Both the position numbers and the translations under genes were made by a program. From the NCBI RefSeq assembly GCF_021789315.1, contig NZ_CP084561.1, positions 496,001-560,000 of the forward strand: a stretch of DNA of 64,000 bases, read 5' to 3'. Every line of letters starts with the position of its first letter. Position 1 is the stretch's first letter. Below are positions 33,189 through 42,193 of the stretch, piece after piece. The DNA comes from Arthrobacter sp. FW305-BF8 (GTDB lineage: Bacteria; Actinomycetota; Actinomycetes; Actinomycetales; Micrococcaceae). The notes below the pieces were generated by a model that did not search any database, was not told the DNA's origin, and saw nothing but the letters and a program-made list of their open reading frames with translations.

Positions 33189-35228
33189 TCAGACAGTTAC
33201 AGGGACGGACTCCACCGTATCAACGGCCTTGCGGGCAGCCCAGCGTTTGAGGGCGACCACGATGACCGCCGTGATTACTGTTCCGGCCAGGATGGACACG
33301 ATGAACATCAGCACGTTGCCGATGGCGAAGAACACGAAGATGCCGCCGTGGGGTGCCTGGGACGTGACGCCGAAGGCCATGGCGAGAGCACCGGTGACTG
33401 CGCCGCCCACCATGCTGGCGGGGATGACGCGGAGGGGGTCTGCCGCTGCGAACGGAATGGCACCCTCAGAGATGAAGGAGGCACCCAGCAGCCAGGCCGC
33501 CTTGCCGTTTTCGCGCTCGGCCAGGCTGAAGACCTTCTTGTCCAGGACGGTGGCAAGGGCCATGGCCAGCGGCGGCACCATGCCGGCGGCCATCACGGTG
33601 GCCATGATCTGCCAGGGGGCCTGGTTGGTGGCGCTGCCGGCGCTCAGGCCGGCAACCGCGAAGGCATAGGCCACTTTGTTAACCGGGCCGCCGAGGTCAA
33701 AGCACATCATGAGGCCGAGGATGATTCCGAGGACAACGGCGGAGGCGCCGGTCATGCCTGAGAGCCAGGCGTTAAGTCCGGCGGTGAGGCCAGCGATCGG
33801 GCCGCCCAGCACCATGAACATGAGGCCGGAAGCGACAATGGACGCAAGAAGGGGAATGATGACGACGGGCATCAGGCCACGGAGCCAGCGCGGCACTGCC
33901 CATGTTCCGATCAGGTGGGCGATGTAGCCGGCGAGGAGGCCGCCGACGATGCCGCCGAGGAAGCCCGCACCCATGAATCCGGCCACGGCACCGGAAACGA
34001 AGCCCGGCGCGATGCCCGGGCGGTCAGCTATCGCGTAGGCGATGTAACCCGCCAGTGCCGGTACCAGGAAGCCCATGGACAGGGCTCCGATCTTGAACAT
34101 CACGGCGCCCAGGTAGATGGCGAGGCCGCCTTCGGGAAGGTTGCCGAAGTTGTTCTCAACAACAACCTTGTCGGCGACTCCGGTGATGTCGTACCCGCCG
34201 AGCAGGAAGCCCAGCGCGATCAGCAGGCCGCCGCCGGCCACGAACGGGATCATGTAGCTGACGCCGGTGAGCAGTGCCCTCTTCAGCTTCTGGCCGATGT
34301 GCTCGCCCTTTTCGGCGGCTTCCTTTTCGGCCTGCTCCTCGGCGCCAAAGTGCGGAACGCGGCGGGCGTGCGGGTTGTCCGCAGCGTCCAGTGCTTCCTG
34401 GACCATCTTGGCGGGCTCGTCGATGCCGCGCTTGACCGGTGCGTTGATGACCGGCTTGCCGGCGAAGCGCTCCTTGCCACGAACGTCCACGTCGACGGCG
34501 AAGATCACGGCGTCAGCAGCGGCGATGACTGCGGGGTCCAGCGGCTTGGCACCCGAGGAGCCCTGCGTTTCGACCTGCAGGTCCACGCCCGCTTCCTTGG
34601 CTGCTGCCACGAGGGAGTCAGCGGCCATGTAGGTGTGCGCGATGCCGGTGGGGCAGGCGGTTACGGCGACGAGGCGCCGCGGTCCGCCGGATACGCCGCC
34701 GCCGGCAGCAGCGCCGGCCGCCGTGGAGGTGGAAGCCGTAGCAGTTGCCGTTTCCGGTGCGGCAGCGGCAGCAGGCTTATCCGCCAGTGCATTGTCCACG
34801 AGCTCCACGATTTCTTCCCGGGAGGTGGCTGCGCGCAGCGAACCGGTGAAGTCCTTCTTGATGAGCGAGCGGGCGAGCTTGGACAGCAGCTTCAGGTGCT
34901 CCTGGTCAGCGCCGGCCGGTGCAGCGATGAAGAAGATGAGGTCGGCGGGGCCGTCCTTGGCGCCGAAGTCGACGGGCTGGGACAGCCGTGCCATGGCAAG
35001 GGTGGGTTCGGTCACGGCGGCCGAGCGGCAGTGCGGGATGGCGATGCCGCCGGGCACGCCGGTGGCCGTCTTCTGCTCGCGGGCGAAGGCATCGGTGAAG
35101 AGGCCTTCAACTTCGCTCGCACGTCCGTTGGCGGCAACACGGCCGGCCAGGTGCCGGATCACGTCCTCGGGCGAATTGCCCAGGTTCTGGTCAAGCTCGA
35201 CCAGGTCCGCGGTGATGAGCTGAGTCAC
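33189..35228 (-). CDS. fruA: Fructose PTS transporter, fused IIA-IIB-IIC
   Basis: A 679-residue permease that imports fructose and releases fructose 1-phosphate. IIA comes first, with the active His in GIAIPHCRSAAV near residue 65. An Ala-rich linker leads to IIB with the phosphorylated Cys in VAVTACPTGIAHTYMAAD, then IIC with eight to ten helices (TGVSYMIPFVAGGGLLIALG, and later GASFISEGAIPFAAADP). The start is GTG at 35228, seven bases after GGAAGG and two bases past the fruK stop; a TTG at 35234 is less well placed. Ends with SVPVTV. Confidence 0.95.
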   Translation of the reverse strand: MTQLITADLVELDQNLGNSPEDVIRHLAGRVAANGRASEVEGLFTDAFAREQKTATGVPGGIAIPHCRSAAVTEPTLAMARLSQPVDFGAKDGPADLIFFIAAPAGADQEHLKLLSKLARSLIKKDFTGSLRAATSREEIVELVDNALADKPAAAAAPETATATASTSTAAGAAAGGGVSGGPRRLVAVTACPTGIAHTYMAADSLVAAAKEAGVDLQVETQGSSGAKPLDPAVIAAADAVIFAVDVDVRGKERFAGKPVINAPVKRGIDEPAKMVQEALDAADNPHARRVPHFGAEEQAEKEAAEKGEHIGQKLKRALLTGVSYMIPFVAGGGLLIALGFLLGGYDITGVADKVVVENNFGNLPEGGLAIYLGAVMFKIGALSMGFLVPALAGYIAYAIADRPGIAPGFVSGAVAGFMGAGFLGGIVGGLLAGYIAHLIGTWAVPRWLRGLMPVVIIPLLASIVASGLMFMVLGGPIAGLTAGLNAWLSGMTGASAVVLGIILGLMMCFDLGGPVNKVAYAFAVAGLSAGSATNQAPWQIMATVMAAGMVPPLAMALATVLDKKVFSLAERENGKAAWLLGASFISEGAIPFAAADPLRVIPASMVGGAVTGALAMAFGVTSQAPHGGIFVFFAIGNVLMFIVSILAGTVITAVIVVALKRWAARKAVDTVESVPVTV

Positions 35229-35230
35229 TG

Positions 35231-36235
35231 TCAATCCTTCCGGAGGGCCGTGATGGTTACGGCGTCGGGGGTTGTTTGGTGGACTGCCGGAACGGTGGAG
35301 CCCGGCAGGGAAGCGGCGGCGGCGCCATGCGCCACAGCCTGGCGGAGGCAGTCAGCCGGGGCGGCGCCCTGGCTGGCGGCCAGCAGGTAGCCGGCCAGCG
35401 ACGAGTCACCCGCGCCGACCGTACTGACTGCGGTGACCGGCGGGTGCGTGGCCAGCCACGCGCCGTCGGCCGTCACGAGGACAGCGCCCTTTGAACCGAG
35501 CGTTGCCAACACGGCCCCCACACCGGAACGCACGACGGCGGCAGCTGCCGCGGCGGCAGCGTACGGATCCGCTTCGAGTTCCTCAGCCGTGCTTGCCGAG
35601 GAAAAACCTGCTGCTGCGGCCAGTTCCGCCAGCTCCTCGGCATTGGGTTTGAGCAGGTCCGGTTTTCCGGAAACTGTTGCTGTTGCCGGTGCGTCGCCGG
35701 CGACGGCCGCTGCCAGGGGAGCACCGGAGGAGTCCACAGCAATCTTCGGAACGCCCGCCCCGGCGTCGGCATTGCGCAGCCGCCGGGTGACTGTGGCGTA
35801 GAAATCAGCGGGAACCCCGGGCGGAAGCGAACCCGCCAGGACCACCCAGCTGGCTCCGCGCGAACGTTCCAGGAGCAGGCTGATCAGCGCCTCCTGGGCG
35901 TCCTCACCGAGGACCGGGCCGGGCTCGTTGATCTTGGTGGTCACACCGCCGGGCTCGGTCAGGGCCACGTTGGTGCGCAGCGCTTCGTGGATGGCGAGCG
36001 ACGCGAAAGGCACGCCTTCTTCCCGCAGGCCAGCGAGCACGGGATCGGATTCCGCGCCGGGCAGTACCGCCAGAGTCTCGAGGCCGGAGGTCACGAGGGC
36101 GCGGGACACATTGACTCCCTTGCCGCCGGACTCCTGGCGGACGGAGACTGCGCGCTGGACTTCGCCCCGCTCGAGCGGGCCGGGCAGCGCCACCGTCCGG
36201 TCCAGGCTGGGGTTGGCTGTGAGGGTGACAATCAT
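35231..36235 (-). CDS. fruK: 1-phosphofructokinase
   Basis: A 334-residue PfkB-family kinase that converts fructose 1-phosphate to fructose 1,6-bisphosphate. Motifs include MIVTLTANPSLDRTV, RQESGGKGVNVSRAL, LAGSLPPGVP and the ATP/anion site VSTVGAGDSSLAGYLLA, whose Asp is the catalytic base. Its start overlaps the fruR end by four bases (36232-36235) and fruA follows after two bases. Confidence 0.95.
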   Translation of the reverse strand: MIVTLTANPSLDRTVALPGPLERGEVQRAVSVRQESGGKGVNVSRALVTSGLETLAVLPGAESDPVLAGLREEGVPFASLAIHEALRTNVALTEPGGVTTKINEPGPVLGEDAQEALISLLLERSRGASWVVLAGSLPPGVPADFYATVTRRLRNADAGAGVPKIAVDSSGAPLAAAVAGDAPATATVSGKPDLLKPNAEELAELAAAAGFSSASTAEELEADPYAAAAAAAAVVRSGVGAVLATLGSKGAVLVTADGAWLATHPPVTAVSTVGAGDSSLAGYLLAASQGAAPADCLRQAVAHGAAAASLPGSTVPAVHQTTPDAVTITALRKD

Positions 36236-37038
36236 GCGACTACCACCTCCACGCCGGCCTCGGCGAGGGCCGCTGCTAGTTCGGAGCCGGGCTTGCGGTC
36301 AGTGATCACGGTATCCAGATCTTTCAACGAGGCGAACTGGACGAGCGTTTCCGCGTCCAGCTTGGACGAATCGGCCAGGACCACGATGCGGCGTGCCGAA
36401 TGGACGAAAGCAGCCTTGACTGCGGCTTCTTCGGAATCTGGAGTGCTGAGGCCGAAGCTGGCGTGGATGCCGTTGGTCCCCACGAAAGCGATGTCCGGCC
36501 GCAGCTTGCCGGCCGCTTCCACCGTGCCTTGGCCTACCGCAGCCTGCGTGAGACCGCGGACCCGGCCGCCCAAAAGCTGGAGGGCGATGCCGGGGGTGCT
36601 GGCAAGCTTGGCGGCGATGGGAACGGCGTGGGTGATGACCAGGAGCTCCTGGGCGGGATCGGCCGGCTTGGCCGGACTTGCCGCGCCGCGGCGGGCGAGG
36701 AGGTCAGCGAGGACTTCGGTGGTGGAACCGGCGTCCAGGAGGATGCTGCTCGAGGGCCCCTTTGGGAGGAAGTCGAGCGCGGCCTCGGCGATGCGCAGCT
36801 TCTGCGCCTGCCGCTGGATGGTTCGCTCGAGGATGCTCTCCTCCGTGGTGCTGAAGCGGTCTGCGGAGACGGCGCCACCGTGGACTCGGCGCACCGTGCC
36901 GGCCGATTCCAGGGCAGCCAGGTCCCGGCGGACGGTTTCGGTGGTGATGCGGAAGCGCTCCGCGAGGTCGGTCACGCTGGCGCGGCCGCTGGCAGCAACA
37001 AGCCCGGCGATCTGCTGCTGGCGCTCCTCGGCAAACAC
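36232..37038 (-). CDS. fruR: DeoR-family regulator of fructose utilisation
   Basis: A 268-residue DeoR/GlpR repressor. The N-terminal winged helix reads FAEERQQQIAGLVAASGRAS, then VTDLAERFRITTETVRRDLA. The C-terminal sugar-phosphate sensor has LDAGSTTEVLADLL and FVGTNGIHASFGLSTPDSEE. GTG at 37038 is chosen because GGAGG lies four to five bases ahead and family proteins start VFAEERQ/MYAEERQ-like. A longer frame to 37167 would read through the promoter. First gene of the fru operon, presumably autoregulated, sensing fructose 1-phosphate. Confidence 0.92.
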   Translation of the reverse strand: MFAEERQQQIAGLVAASGRASVTDLAERFRITTETVRRDLAALESAGTVRRVHGGAVSADRFSTTEESILERTIQRQAQKLRIAEAALDFLPKGPSSSILLDAGSTTEVLADLLARRGAASPAKPADPAQELLVITHAVPIAAKLASTPGIALQLLGGRVRGLTQAAVGQGTVEAAGKLRPDIAFVGTNGIHASFGLSTPDSEEAAVKAAFVHSARRIVVLADSSKLDAETLVQFASLKDLDTVITDRKPGSELAAALAEAGVEVVVA

Positions 37039-37152
37039 ATACCCTCCAGTGCGTACTGACTGCCCTGCATTTCCCGCAGCGCGTCTTTCCTGCATCCGTT
37101 GATTGCTTGGATCTGATCCGTGACCGCTGTCACAGATCTGCAAGTACTTGAC

Positions 37153-37199
37153 TTTATCTTCGTTCATGTTGGTTTGTCAACGAAAACCACAGAAAACCA
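37153..37199 (-). promoter_or_regulatory. fru operon promoter with tandem FruR-type repeats
   Basis: On the gene strand TTGACA (37175-37180) and GATAAA (37153-37158) are separated by 16 bases. Directly upstream of the -35 lie two copies of TGGTTTTC (complement GAAAACCA at 37182-37189 and 37192-37199), ten bases apart, one helical turn, as DeoR-type operators often are. Confidence 0.7.
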
Positions 37200-37201
37200 A
37201 A

Positions 37202-37237
37202 AGCGCCGGACCCGACCCGAAGGTCCGGTCCGGCGCT
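37202..37237 (-). terminator. Terminator after the DUF6458 gene
   Basis: An 11-base stem, AGCGCCGGACC with GGTCCGGCGCT, around a 14-base loop. On the minus strand it is followed by TTTTGGTTTTC. The T-rich tail is also the fru operator repeats. Confidence 0.75.
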
Positions 37238-37278
37238 GCCTGGTGCGTCCACTGCTGTCCGTTCGTTTCCGCGCGGCG

Positions 37279-37536
37279 CTACAGGCCGTTGTCGCGGCTT
37301 TCGTTCCTGGTGATTCTCTCGCCCGTGTTGGGGTCCACCACTGAGCGTGTCTCACTGACGCGGCGGCTCCTGCCGGGGGAAGCAATGACCAGCGAGGCGA
37401 TGAGGCCGATGACGCCGACGGCCATCAGGATGTAGCCGATCAGTGTCAGATCCACATTGGGGATAAGGCCCGGCGTGATGGCCCAGGCGAGGATGGCGCC
37501 GAGGGCAATAAGGAAGATGGAGGAACCGATTCTCAT
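37279..37536 (-). CDS. DUF6458-type small membrane protein
   Basis: An 85-residue protein with two membrane helices (GSSIFLIALGAILAWAITPG and LTLIGYILMAVGVIGLIASL) and a polar tail (RSVVDPNTGERITRNESRD). The spacing and the GLIPNVDLTLIGYILM centre match proteins I know as DUF6458. Start at 37536 with AAGGAG six bases ahead; the longer frame to 37617 is not used. The shared element is 63 bases upstream. Function unknown. Confidence 0.8.
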   Translation of the reverse strand: MRIGSSIFLIALGAILAWAITPGLIPNVDLTLIGYILMAVGVIGLIASLVIASPGRSRRVSETRSVVDPNTGERITRNESRDNGL

Positions 37537-37598
37537 GACTTGCTCCTTGCGTTCGCGGACTCCTCGCAACCTTGGTTCGTGCGGTTGGCGGGCCTCAT

Positions 37599-37618
37599 TT
37601 GCTAAGCATGCTGTCAAG
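37599..37618 (-). promoter_or_regulatory. Shared stress-gene element, copy c
   Basis: On the gene strand CTTGACAGCATGCTTAGCAA contains the palindromic AGCATGCT core and aligns with the other copies over GCATGCTTAG. It also contains TTGACA, a possible -35. Confidence 0.5.
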
Positions 37619-37707
37619 CGTCAGGCTACATCCCGGTAAGTCCGGTTTCAATCAATCCGCAGGTCAGCGGCGGGCGGGCTTTCCGGGGGACTCGGTAGGC
37701 TGATCGG

Positions 37708-38325
37708 ATGGAGACGGTTGTATGGTCGAAGCCGGAAGAGGAGCGTGCCGGCACCCCGCTGCTGGTAATGATGCACGGCTACGGCACCGACGAATCCCGG
37801 ATGGTCAATCTCTTCGACTATCTGCCCAGGGAATTCACCTGCGCCGCGCTGCGGGCGCCCATGCCGATCGCGAACGGCTACGGCTGGTTCCTGCTGGACT
37901 ATTTCCTGACCAACGATTTTGCCGACGTCATCGCGGCCGCCAATTCCGTGTTCTCCTGGATCGACTCAGCCAGGCGACACCACACTAGTGTGAGCCTGCT
38001 GGGCTATTCCCAGGGGATGGCCATGGCGAGCACGCTCCTGCGCCTGCGGCCACGGGATTTTCCGGCGGTGGTGGGACTTTCCGGGTTCGTCCTGGACAAC
38101 GACCTGCTGGCGCTCAGCGAGTCTTTTGATGAGCGGCCCCCATTCTTCTGGGGGAGGGATAAGGCGGACCTCGTGATCAACGGGGACGCAACGGCCTTCA
38201 CGGAGGAATGGCTGAACACGCACACCCGGCTCACGGCACGCACTTATCCCGGCATGGGCCACGCCATGTCTAAAGCGGAGATGGTGGATGTCAGTGCGTT
38301 CCTGCGGCATTACGTCCTGGGTTGA
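37708..38325 (+). CDS. Alpha/beta hydrolase (phospholipase/carboxylesterase family)
   Basis: A 205-residue serine esterase of the carboxylesterase/phospholipase group. The oxyanion strand LLVMMHGYGTDESRM is followed by the nucleophile in SLLGYSQGMAMAS. The acid Asp is probably in VINGDATAF and the catalytic His is in PGMGHAMSKAE. Likely cytoplasmic, with short acyl ester substrates. TAGGCT sits six bases before the ATG and there is no Shine-Dalgarno, so the transcript is probably leaderless. Confidence 0.9.
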   Translation: METVVWSKPEEERAGTPLLVMMHGYGTDESRMVNLFDYLPREFTCAALRAPMPIANGYGWFLLDYFLTNDFADVIAAANSVFSWIDSARRHHTSVSLLGYSQGMAMASTLLRLRPRDFPAVVGLSGFVLDNDLLALSESFDERPPFFWGRDKADLVINGDATAFTEEWLNTHTRLTARTYPGMGHAMSKAEMVDVSAFLRHYVLG

Positions 38326-38953
38326 GTCTGGGCTCCGGCTAGGGAGGCTCCCCACGGAATCAGCAGCGGAAATAAAAACAGTTGCAGGTTAAATCTGTAA
38401 GCGCTTACACTCTTCTTCGGCCGGGACCCGGCCATCAGTCGTCCGCCCGGCGGTGGGCGGCTGGCAGTGCACGACCAAAGAGTGTTCGAAAGGGCAGGAC
38501 CGCGCCATGCATCCTTGCGCCACCCATCCCGCGGGGACGTTCCGCTGGCTTGCCCTGAACCGCCTCCGCCCTCATCATGGACGTAGGCAAAAAATCGTGC
38601 GCCCGCGCGTGGAAGCGTTCTGCCTGGCCCGCAACACGGCGGTGCAAGTGGCGGAACCGCGCGAATTCACGCGCCGGACATAACCGGCGGTACTTAAGCA
38701 GACCGGCCGCGAAAGGCAGCGGGACGTCGCCGTTTGCGGCCAGGGCAACGCAGCCCGGTCCGCGCGAAACGCCGGCCTGTCCTTCAAACTGCAGAATCAC
38801 CCGAAAACGGAACCTTCCGGGCCGGCGGCGCCCTGAATAAAAGGGTTCCGAGCGCTGGTCCTGCAGGCACACCCCTTCTGGTCACTGGCGACCACGTTCC
38901 TGGTAACCCCCAACATATTGCTGTCCCACCCCCGAAAGGACACGGAACTAAGC
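38326..38953. other. 628-base region before the phosphoglucomutase/GH65 genes
   Basis: Holds the operator palindrome at 38396-38409 near its left end, then a long G+C-rich stretch with no credible gene. The frames at 38453 and 38577 are Arg/Cys/Pro-rich and lack ribosome sites. Transcription from the operator region would give a leader of roughly 500 bases before the first gene. Confidence 0.5.
38396..38409. promoter_or_regulatory. LacI-type operator palindrome
   Basis: TGTAAGCGCTTACA is a perfect 14-base palindrome of the kind bound by LacI/GalR-family repressors (central CG step). It is the only such site seen here and lies about 545 bases upstream of the phosphoglucomutase start. No LacI regulator gene is in the window. 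Confidence 0.65.
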
Positions 38954-39700
38954 ATGACCGAAACCCTGAATACCAGCGCTGGCAGCCGGCCGAACAGCTG
39001 GACCGGTGCCGCCGCCATCCTCTTCGACCTGGACGGCGTGCTTACGCCCACGGCCGTGGTCCACGAGCGCGCCTGGCAGGAGCTGTTCGACGGGTACCTC
39101 GAAACCGTTCCCGAAAAGGACGGGTACCGGGAGAGCGACTACTTCGACCACATTGACGGCAAGCCAAGGTTCGACGGCGTCCGGGACTTTCTGACGTCCC
39201 GCGGCATCACCCTGCCCGAGGGCCCTGCCGATGACGATCCGGAGAACATCACGGTCCAGGGCCTCGGCAACCGGAAGAACAAAATCTTCAACGACATAGT
39301 CAGCGCCGGGGTGGAGCCCTACGCGGGGTCGGTGCGTTTCCTGGAAGCCGCACTCGACCACGGACTGAAGGTCGCCGTCGTCTCCTCCTCAAGGAACGCC
39401 CCTTCGGTGCTGCGTTCGGCAGGACTGGCGGACCGGTTCCGGGTGGTCGTGGACGGCGTCGTGGCTGCTGAGGAAGGGCTGCCCGGCAAGCCGGACCCCG
39501 CAACCTACGAGTACGCCGCCCGGCTCCTGGGGCTGCCCAGTGAGCAGTGCGTCGTCGTCGAGGACGCCGTGTCCGGCGTGCAGGCGGGCAGTGCCGGCAG
39601 TTTCCATTCGGTCATCGGCGTGGACCGTGGTGCCGGGCGGCAGACGCTGCTCGACGCCGGCGCCAGCCTTGTGGTCAGCGACCTCGAGGAACTTCTCTAG
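38954..39700 (+). CDS. HAD-family beta-phosphoglucomutase
   Basis: A 248-residue HAD hydrolase/mutase. The nucleophile and acid/base aspartates are in ILFDLDGVLTPTAVVHERAW. VAVVSSSRNAPSVL, GKPDPATYEYAARLLG and VVVEDAVSGVQAG are HAD motifs II-IV. Together with the GH65 phosphorylase it should convert beta-glucose 1-phosphate to glucose 6-phosphate. The start at 38954 gives the usual polar N-terminus. It is 87 bases ahead of the GH65 gene. Confidence 0.9.
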   Translation: MTETLNTSAGSRPNSWTGAAAILFDLDGVLTPTAVVHERAWQELFDGYLETVPEKDGYRESDYFDHIDGKPRFDGVRDFLTSRGITLPEGPADDDPENITVQGLGNRKNKIFNDIVSAGVEPYAGSVRFLEAALDHGLKVAVVSSSRNAPSVLRSAGLADRFRVVVDGVVAAEEGLPGKPDPATYEYAARLLGLPSEQCVVVEDAVSGVQAGSAGSFHSVIGVDRGAGRQTLLDAGASLVVSDLEELL

Positions 39701-39787
39701 TCCCGCAGCCCCAGGGCCGCAACCGGGGTACCGCCCGCCCCGACAGAACTTCCAGCACCGTTTTCGACCGTCTAAGGAACGCCTCTC

Positions 39788-42157
39788 ATGGCACTCATCA
39801 ACGCTGACCGCGTCCGCTTCCCCAATGATCCCTGGAAGCTCGTGGAAACGAGCCACGCACCCGGCGACGCCGGGACGCTCGAAACGCTTTTTGCGCTCGG
39901 CAACGGCCACCTCGGTGTCCGGGGTGCCCACTGGGCCCCGTCGGATGCCGCGCTGCCCGGCAGCTTCATCAACGGGTTCCACGAGATCTGGGACATCAAG
40001 CACGCCGAGAATGCCTTTGGTTTCGCGCGTACGGGCCAGCGCATCCTCTACATTCCGGATGCCAACAACTTCACCGTGGTCATCGACGGCGAAATGCTCA
40101 GCCTTTCCGAATCCACCGTCGTGGACTACCGCAGGTCCGTGGACTTCGCCACCGGCATCTACGAGTGCGCCATCGTGTGGCAGTGCCGTTCCGGCGCCAC
40201 GGTTACCACCGTGGAGCGCCGGGCCGTGGGCTTCGAAGCGCGCGGCAGCCTGGGCATCTCCCTGGACGTTTCGGCCGACCGGGCAGTATCAGCGGACGTC
40301 ACCTCGTCCGTCATCAACCGGCAGGATCAACCCGTGGAGGACCACTCCACCCATGACCCGCGCCGCGCGGGCCGGCACGCAGGCCGGGTCCTGCTGCCCC
40401 TCAGGATGGAGGGCGGGGACGGTTCGCTTCGCCTGTCGTGGGAGGCCGCGGAGTCAAAGCAGCGCGTGGGGATCGCCGTGGACCACTGGACGTCCGCCGG
40501 CCACCAGCCGTTCGACACCCTTGTGGACCAGGATGACAGCAGCGTCCGTTATGTGCTGGCGATTGCCGCCGAGGAGCCGTTCCGGCTCGAAAAGAGCGTC
40601 AGCTACGCCGTGGCCCGAGGTGCCCGGACGGGCCTGCCCGGCGCGGCCGACGCGGAAGCGGGGGAGGACCCGGCGGACGCGGCTGAAGCAGGGCTGAAGC
40701 CGGTCGGCGACGTCTTCGCCGAGAGCGAGGCGCACTACCGCAGCTACTGGGCCGACGCCGACATCCAGGTGGGCGGGCAGCCGGAACTCCAGCAGGCCAT
40801 CCGCTGGAACCTCTTCCAGCTTGCGCAGGCCACCGCAAGGGCCGGCGTCGCCGGCATACCGGCCAAGGGGGTCACCGGCTCCGGCTACGACGGGCACTAC
40901 TTCTGGGACCAGGAGGTTTACCTCCTGCCGTACCTGACGTACTCGAACCCCGACGGCGCGCGCCAGGTTCTGGAGTTCCGCCACGAGATGCTCCCGGACG
41001 CCAAGATCCGCGCCAAGGAGCTAAGCGTGGACGGCGCGCTTTTCCCCTGGCGCACCATTAACGGCCTGGAAGCGAGCGCGTACTACGCTGCCGGCACCGC
41101 GCAGTTCCACATCGCCGCAGCCGTTGCTTTCGCCACCAACAGGTACGTCTGGGCCAGCGGTGATTCCGAGTTCCGTGCCGGGATGGGCGCTGACCTGCTG
41201 ATTGAAACCGCCCGCATGTGGGTATCGCTGGGCTTCTTCGGCAAGGACGGCGCGTTCCACATCCACGGCGTGACGGGGCCGGACGAGTACACCGCGGTGG
41301 TGAACGACAACCTCTACACGAACGTCATGGCCCGGTTTAACCTGCGGGCCGCCGCGGCGCTGGACCACCCGGCAGTGGACGACGCCGAACGGGAGCTGTG
41401 GGAGGCGGCTGCGGAGCGGATCCAGCTGCCCTTCGATGAGCACTTCCAGGTGTACTCGCAGGACAACGACTTCATGACCCTTGAGCCGTGGGACTGGACG
41501 ACGCCGCGCTCCAAGTACCCGCTGCTGCTGAACTTCCATCCGCTGGTGATCTACCGCCACCAGGTGCTGAAGCAGGCGGACACGGTGCTGGCCATGTTCC
41601 TGCAGTGGCAGGAGTTCACCGCCGAGGAAAAGCGCCGGGCCTTCGATTTCTACGATCCCATCACCACGGGGGACTCCACGCTCTCGGCGTGCGTCCAGGG
41701 AATCATGGCCGCCGAGGTGGGTTACCGCAAGGCCGCTCTGGAACACTTCACGAATGCCGCGTTCATCGACCTGGACAATACGCACGGGAACACGATTGAT
41801 GGTGTCCACATCGCGTCCACCGGCGGAGTGTGGAGCTCGCTGGTGTGCGGCTTCGCAGGGCTCCGTGACCAGGGGCCCGTGCCGTTCTTTGATCCGCGGC
41901 TGCCCGAGGAATGGGACACCCTGCGCTTCCGGCTGAGGCTGCAGGGCCGCCCGCTCCTGGTGGAACTCGATCAGGACGCCATCACTCTGACGGTCCTCGA
42001 GGGCGAAGCGCTGGACGTCGACGTGCGCGGGGTCCGGTTCGTGGTGGCTTCCCAGCCAATGCGCGTTCCCCTGGATCCTGTGCACGTCCCCGAGCCCTCG
42101 GTATTCCCGAGCGGGCCGCCGACCGCGAGCCTCCCGGTGGTGCGCGCACGGGAGTGA
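39788..42157 (+). CDS. GH65 family disaccharide phosphorylase (maltose/trehalose/kojibiose type)
   Basis: A 789-residue inverting phosphorylase. The N-terminal beta-sandwich contains ETLFALGNGHLGVRGAHWAP. The (alpha/alpha)6 catalytic barrel contains GSGYDGHYFWDQEVYLLPYL, the general-acid Glu in GVTGPDEYTAVVNDNLYTN (residue about 500) and RHQVLKQADTVLAMFLQ. NTHGNTIDGVHIASTGGVW forms the phosphate site. It splits an alpha-linked glucose disaccharide with phosphate to beta-glucose 1-phosphate and glucose, feeding the neighbouring mutase. The exact disaccharide is not certain. AAGGA precedes the ATG. Confidence 0.92.
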   Translation: MALINADRVRFPNDPWKLVETSHAPGDAGTLETLFALGNGHLGVRGAHWAPSDAALPGSFINGFHEIWDIKHAENAFGFARTGQRILYIPDANNFTVVIDGEMLSLSESTVVDYRRSVDFATGIYECAIVWQCRSGATVTTVERRAVGFEARGSLGISLDVSADRAVSADVTSSVINRQDQPVEDHSTHDPRRAGRHAGRVLLPLRMEGGDGSLRLSWEAAESKQRVGIAVDHWTSAGHQPFDTLVDQDDSSVRYVLAIAAEEPFRLEKSVSYAVARGARTGLPGAADAEAGEDPADAAEAGLKPVGDVFAESEAHYRSYWADADIQVGGQPELQQAIRWNLFQLAQATARAGVAGIPAKGVTGSGYDGHYFWDQEVYLLPYLTYSNPDGARQVLEFRHEMLPDAKIRAKELSVDGALFPWRTINGLEASAYYAAGTAQFHIAAAVAFATNRYVWASGDSEFRAGMGADLLIETARMWVSLGFFGKDGAFHIHGVTGPDEYTAVVNDNLYTNVMARFNLRAAAALDHPAVDDAERELWEAAAERIQLPFDEHFQVYSQDNDFMTLEPWDWTTPRSKYPLLLNFHPLVIYRHQVLKQADTVLAMFLQWQEFTAEEKRRAFDFYDPITTGDSTLSACVQGIMAAEVGYRKAALEHFTNAAFIDLDNTHGNTIDGVHIASTGGVWSSLVCGFAGLRDQGPVPFFDPRLPEEWDTLRFRLRLQGRPLLVELDQDAITLTVLEGEALDVDVRGVRFVVASQPMRVPLDPVHVPEPSVFPSGPPTASLPVVRARE

Positions 42158-42193
42158 CGCCGGGCCTGTGACGCGGGGCCTGTAACGCGCGAG

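Noticed and set aside
38577..38840. 87-codon frame upstream of the phosphoglucomutase
   Set aside because: Arg/Cys/Pro-rich composition, no ribosome site, no recognisable motif.
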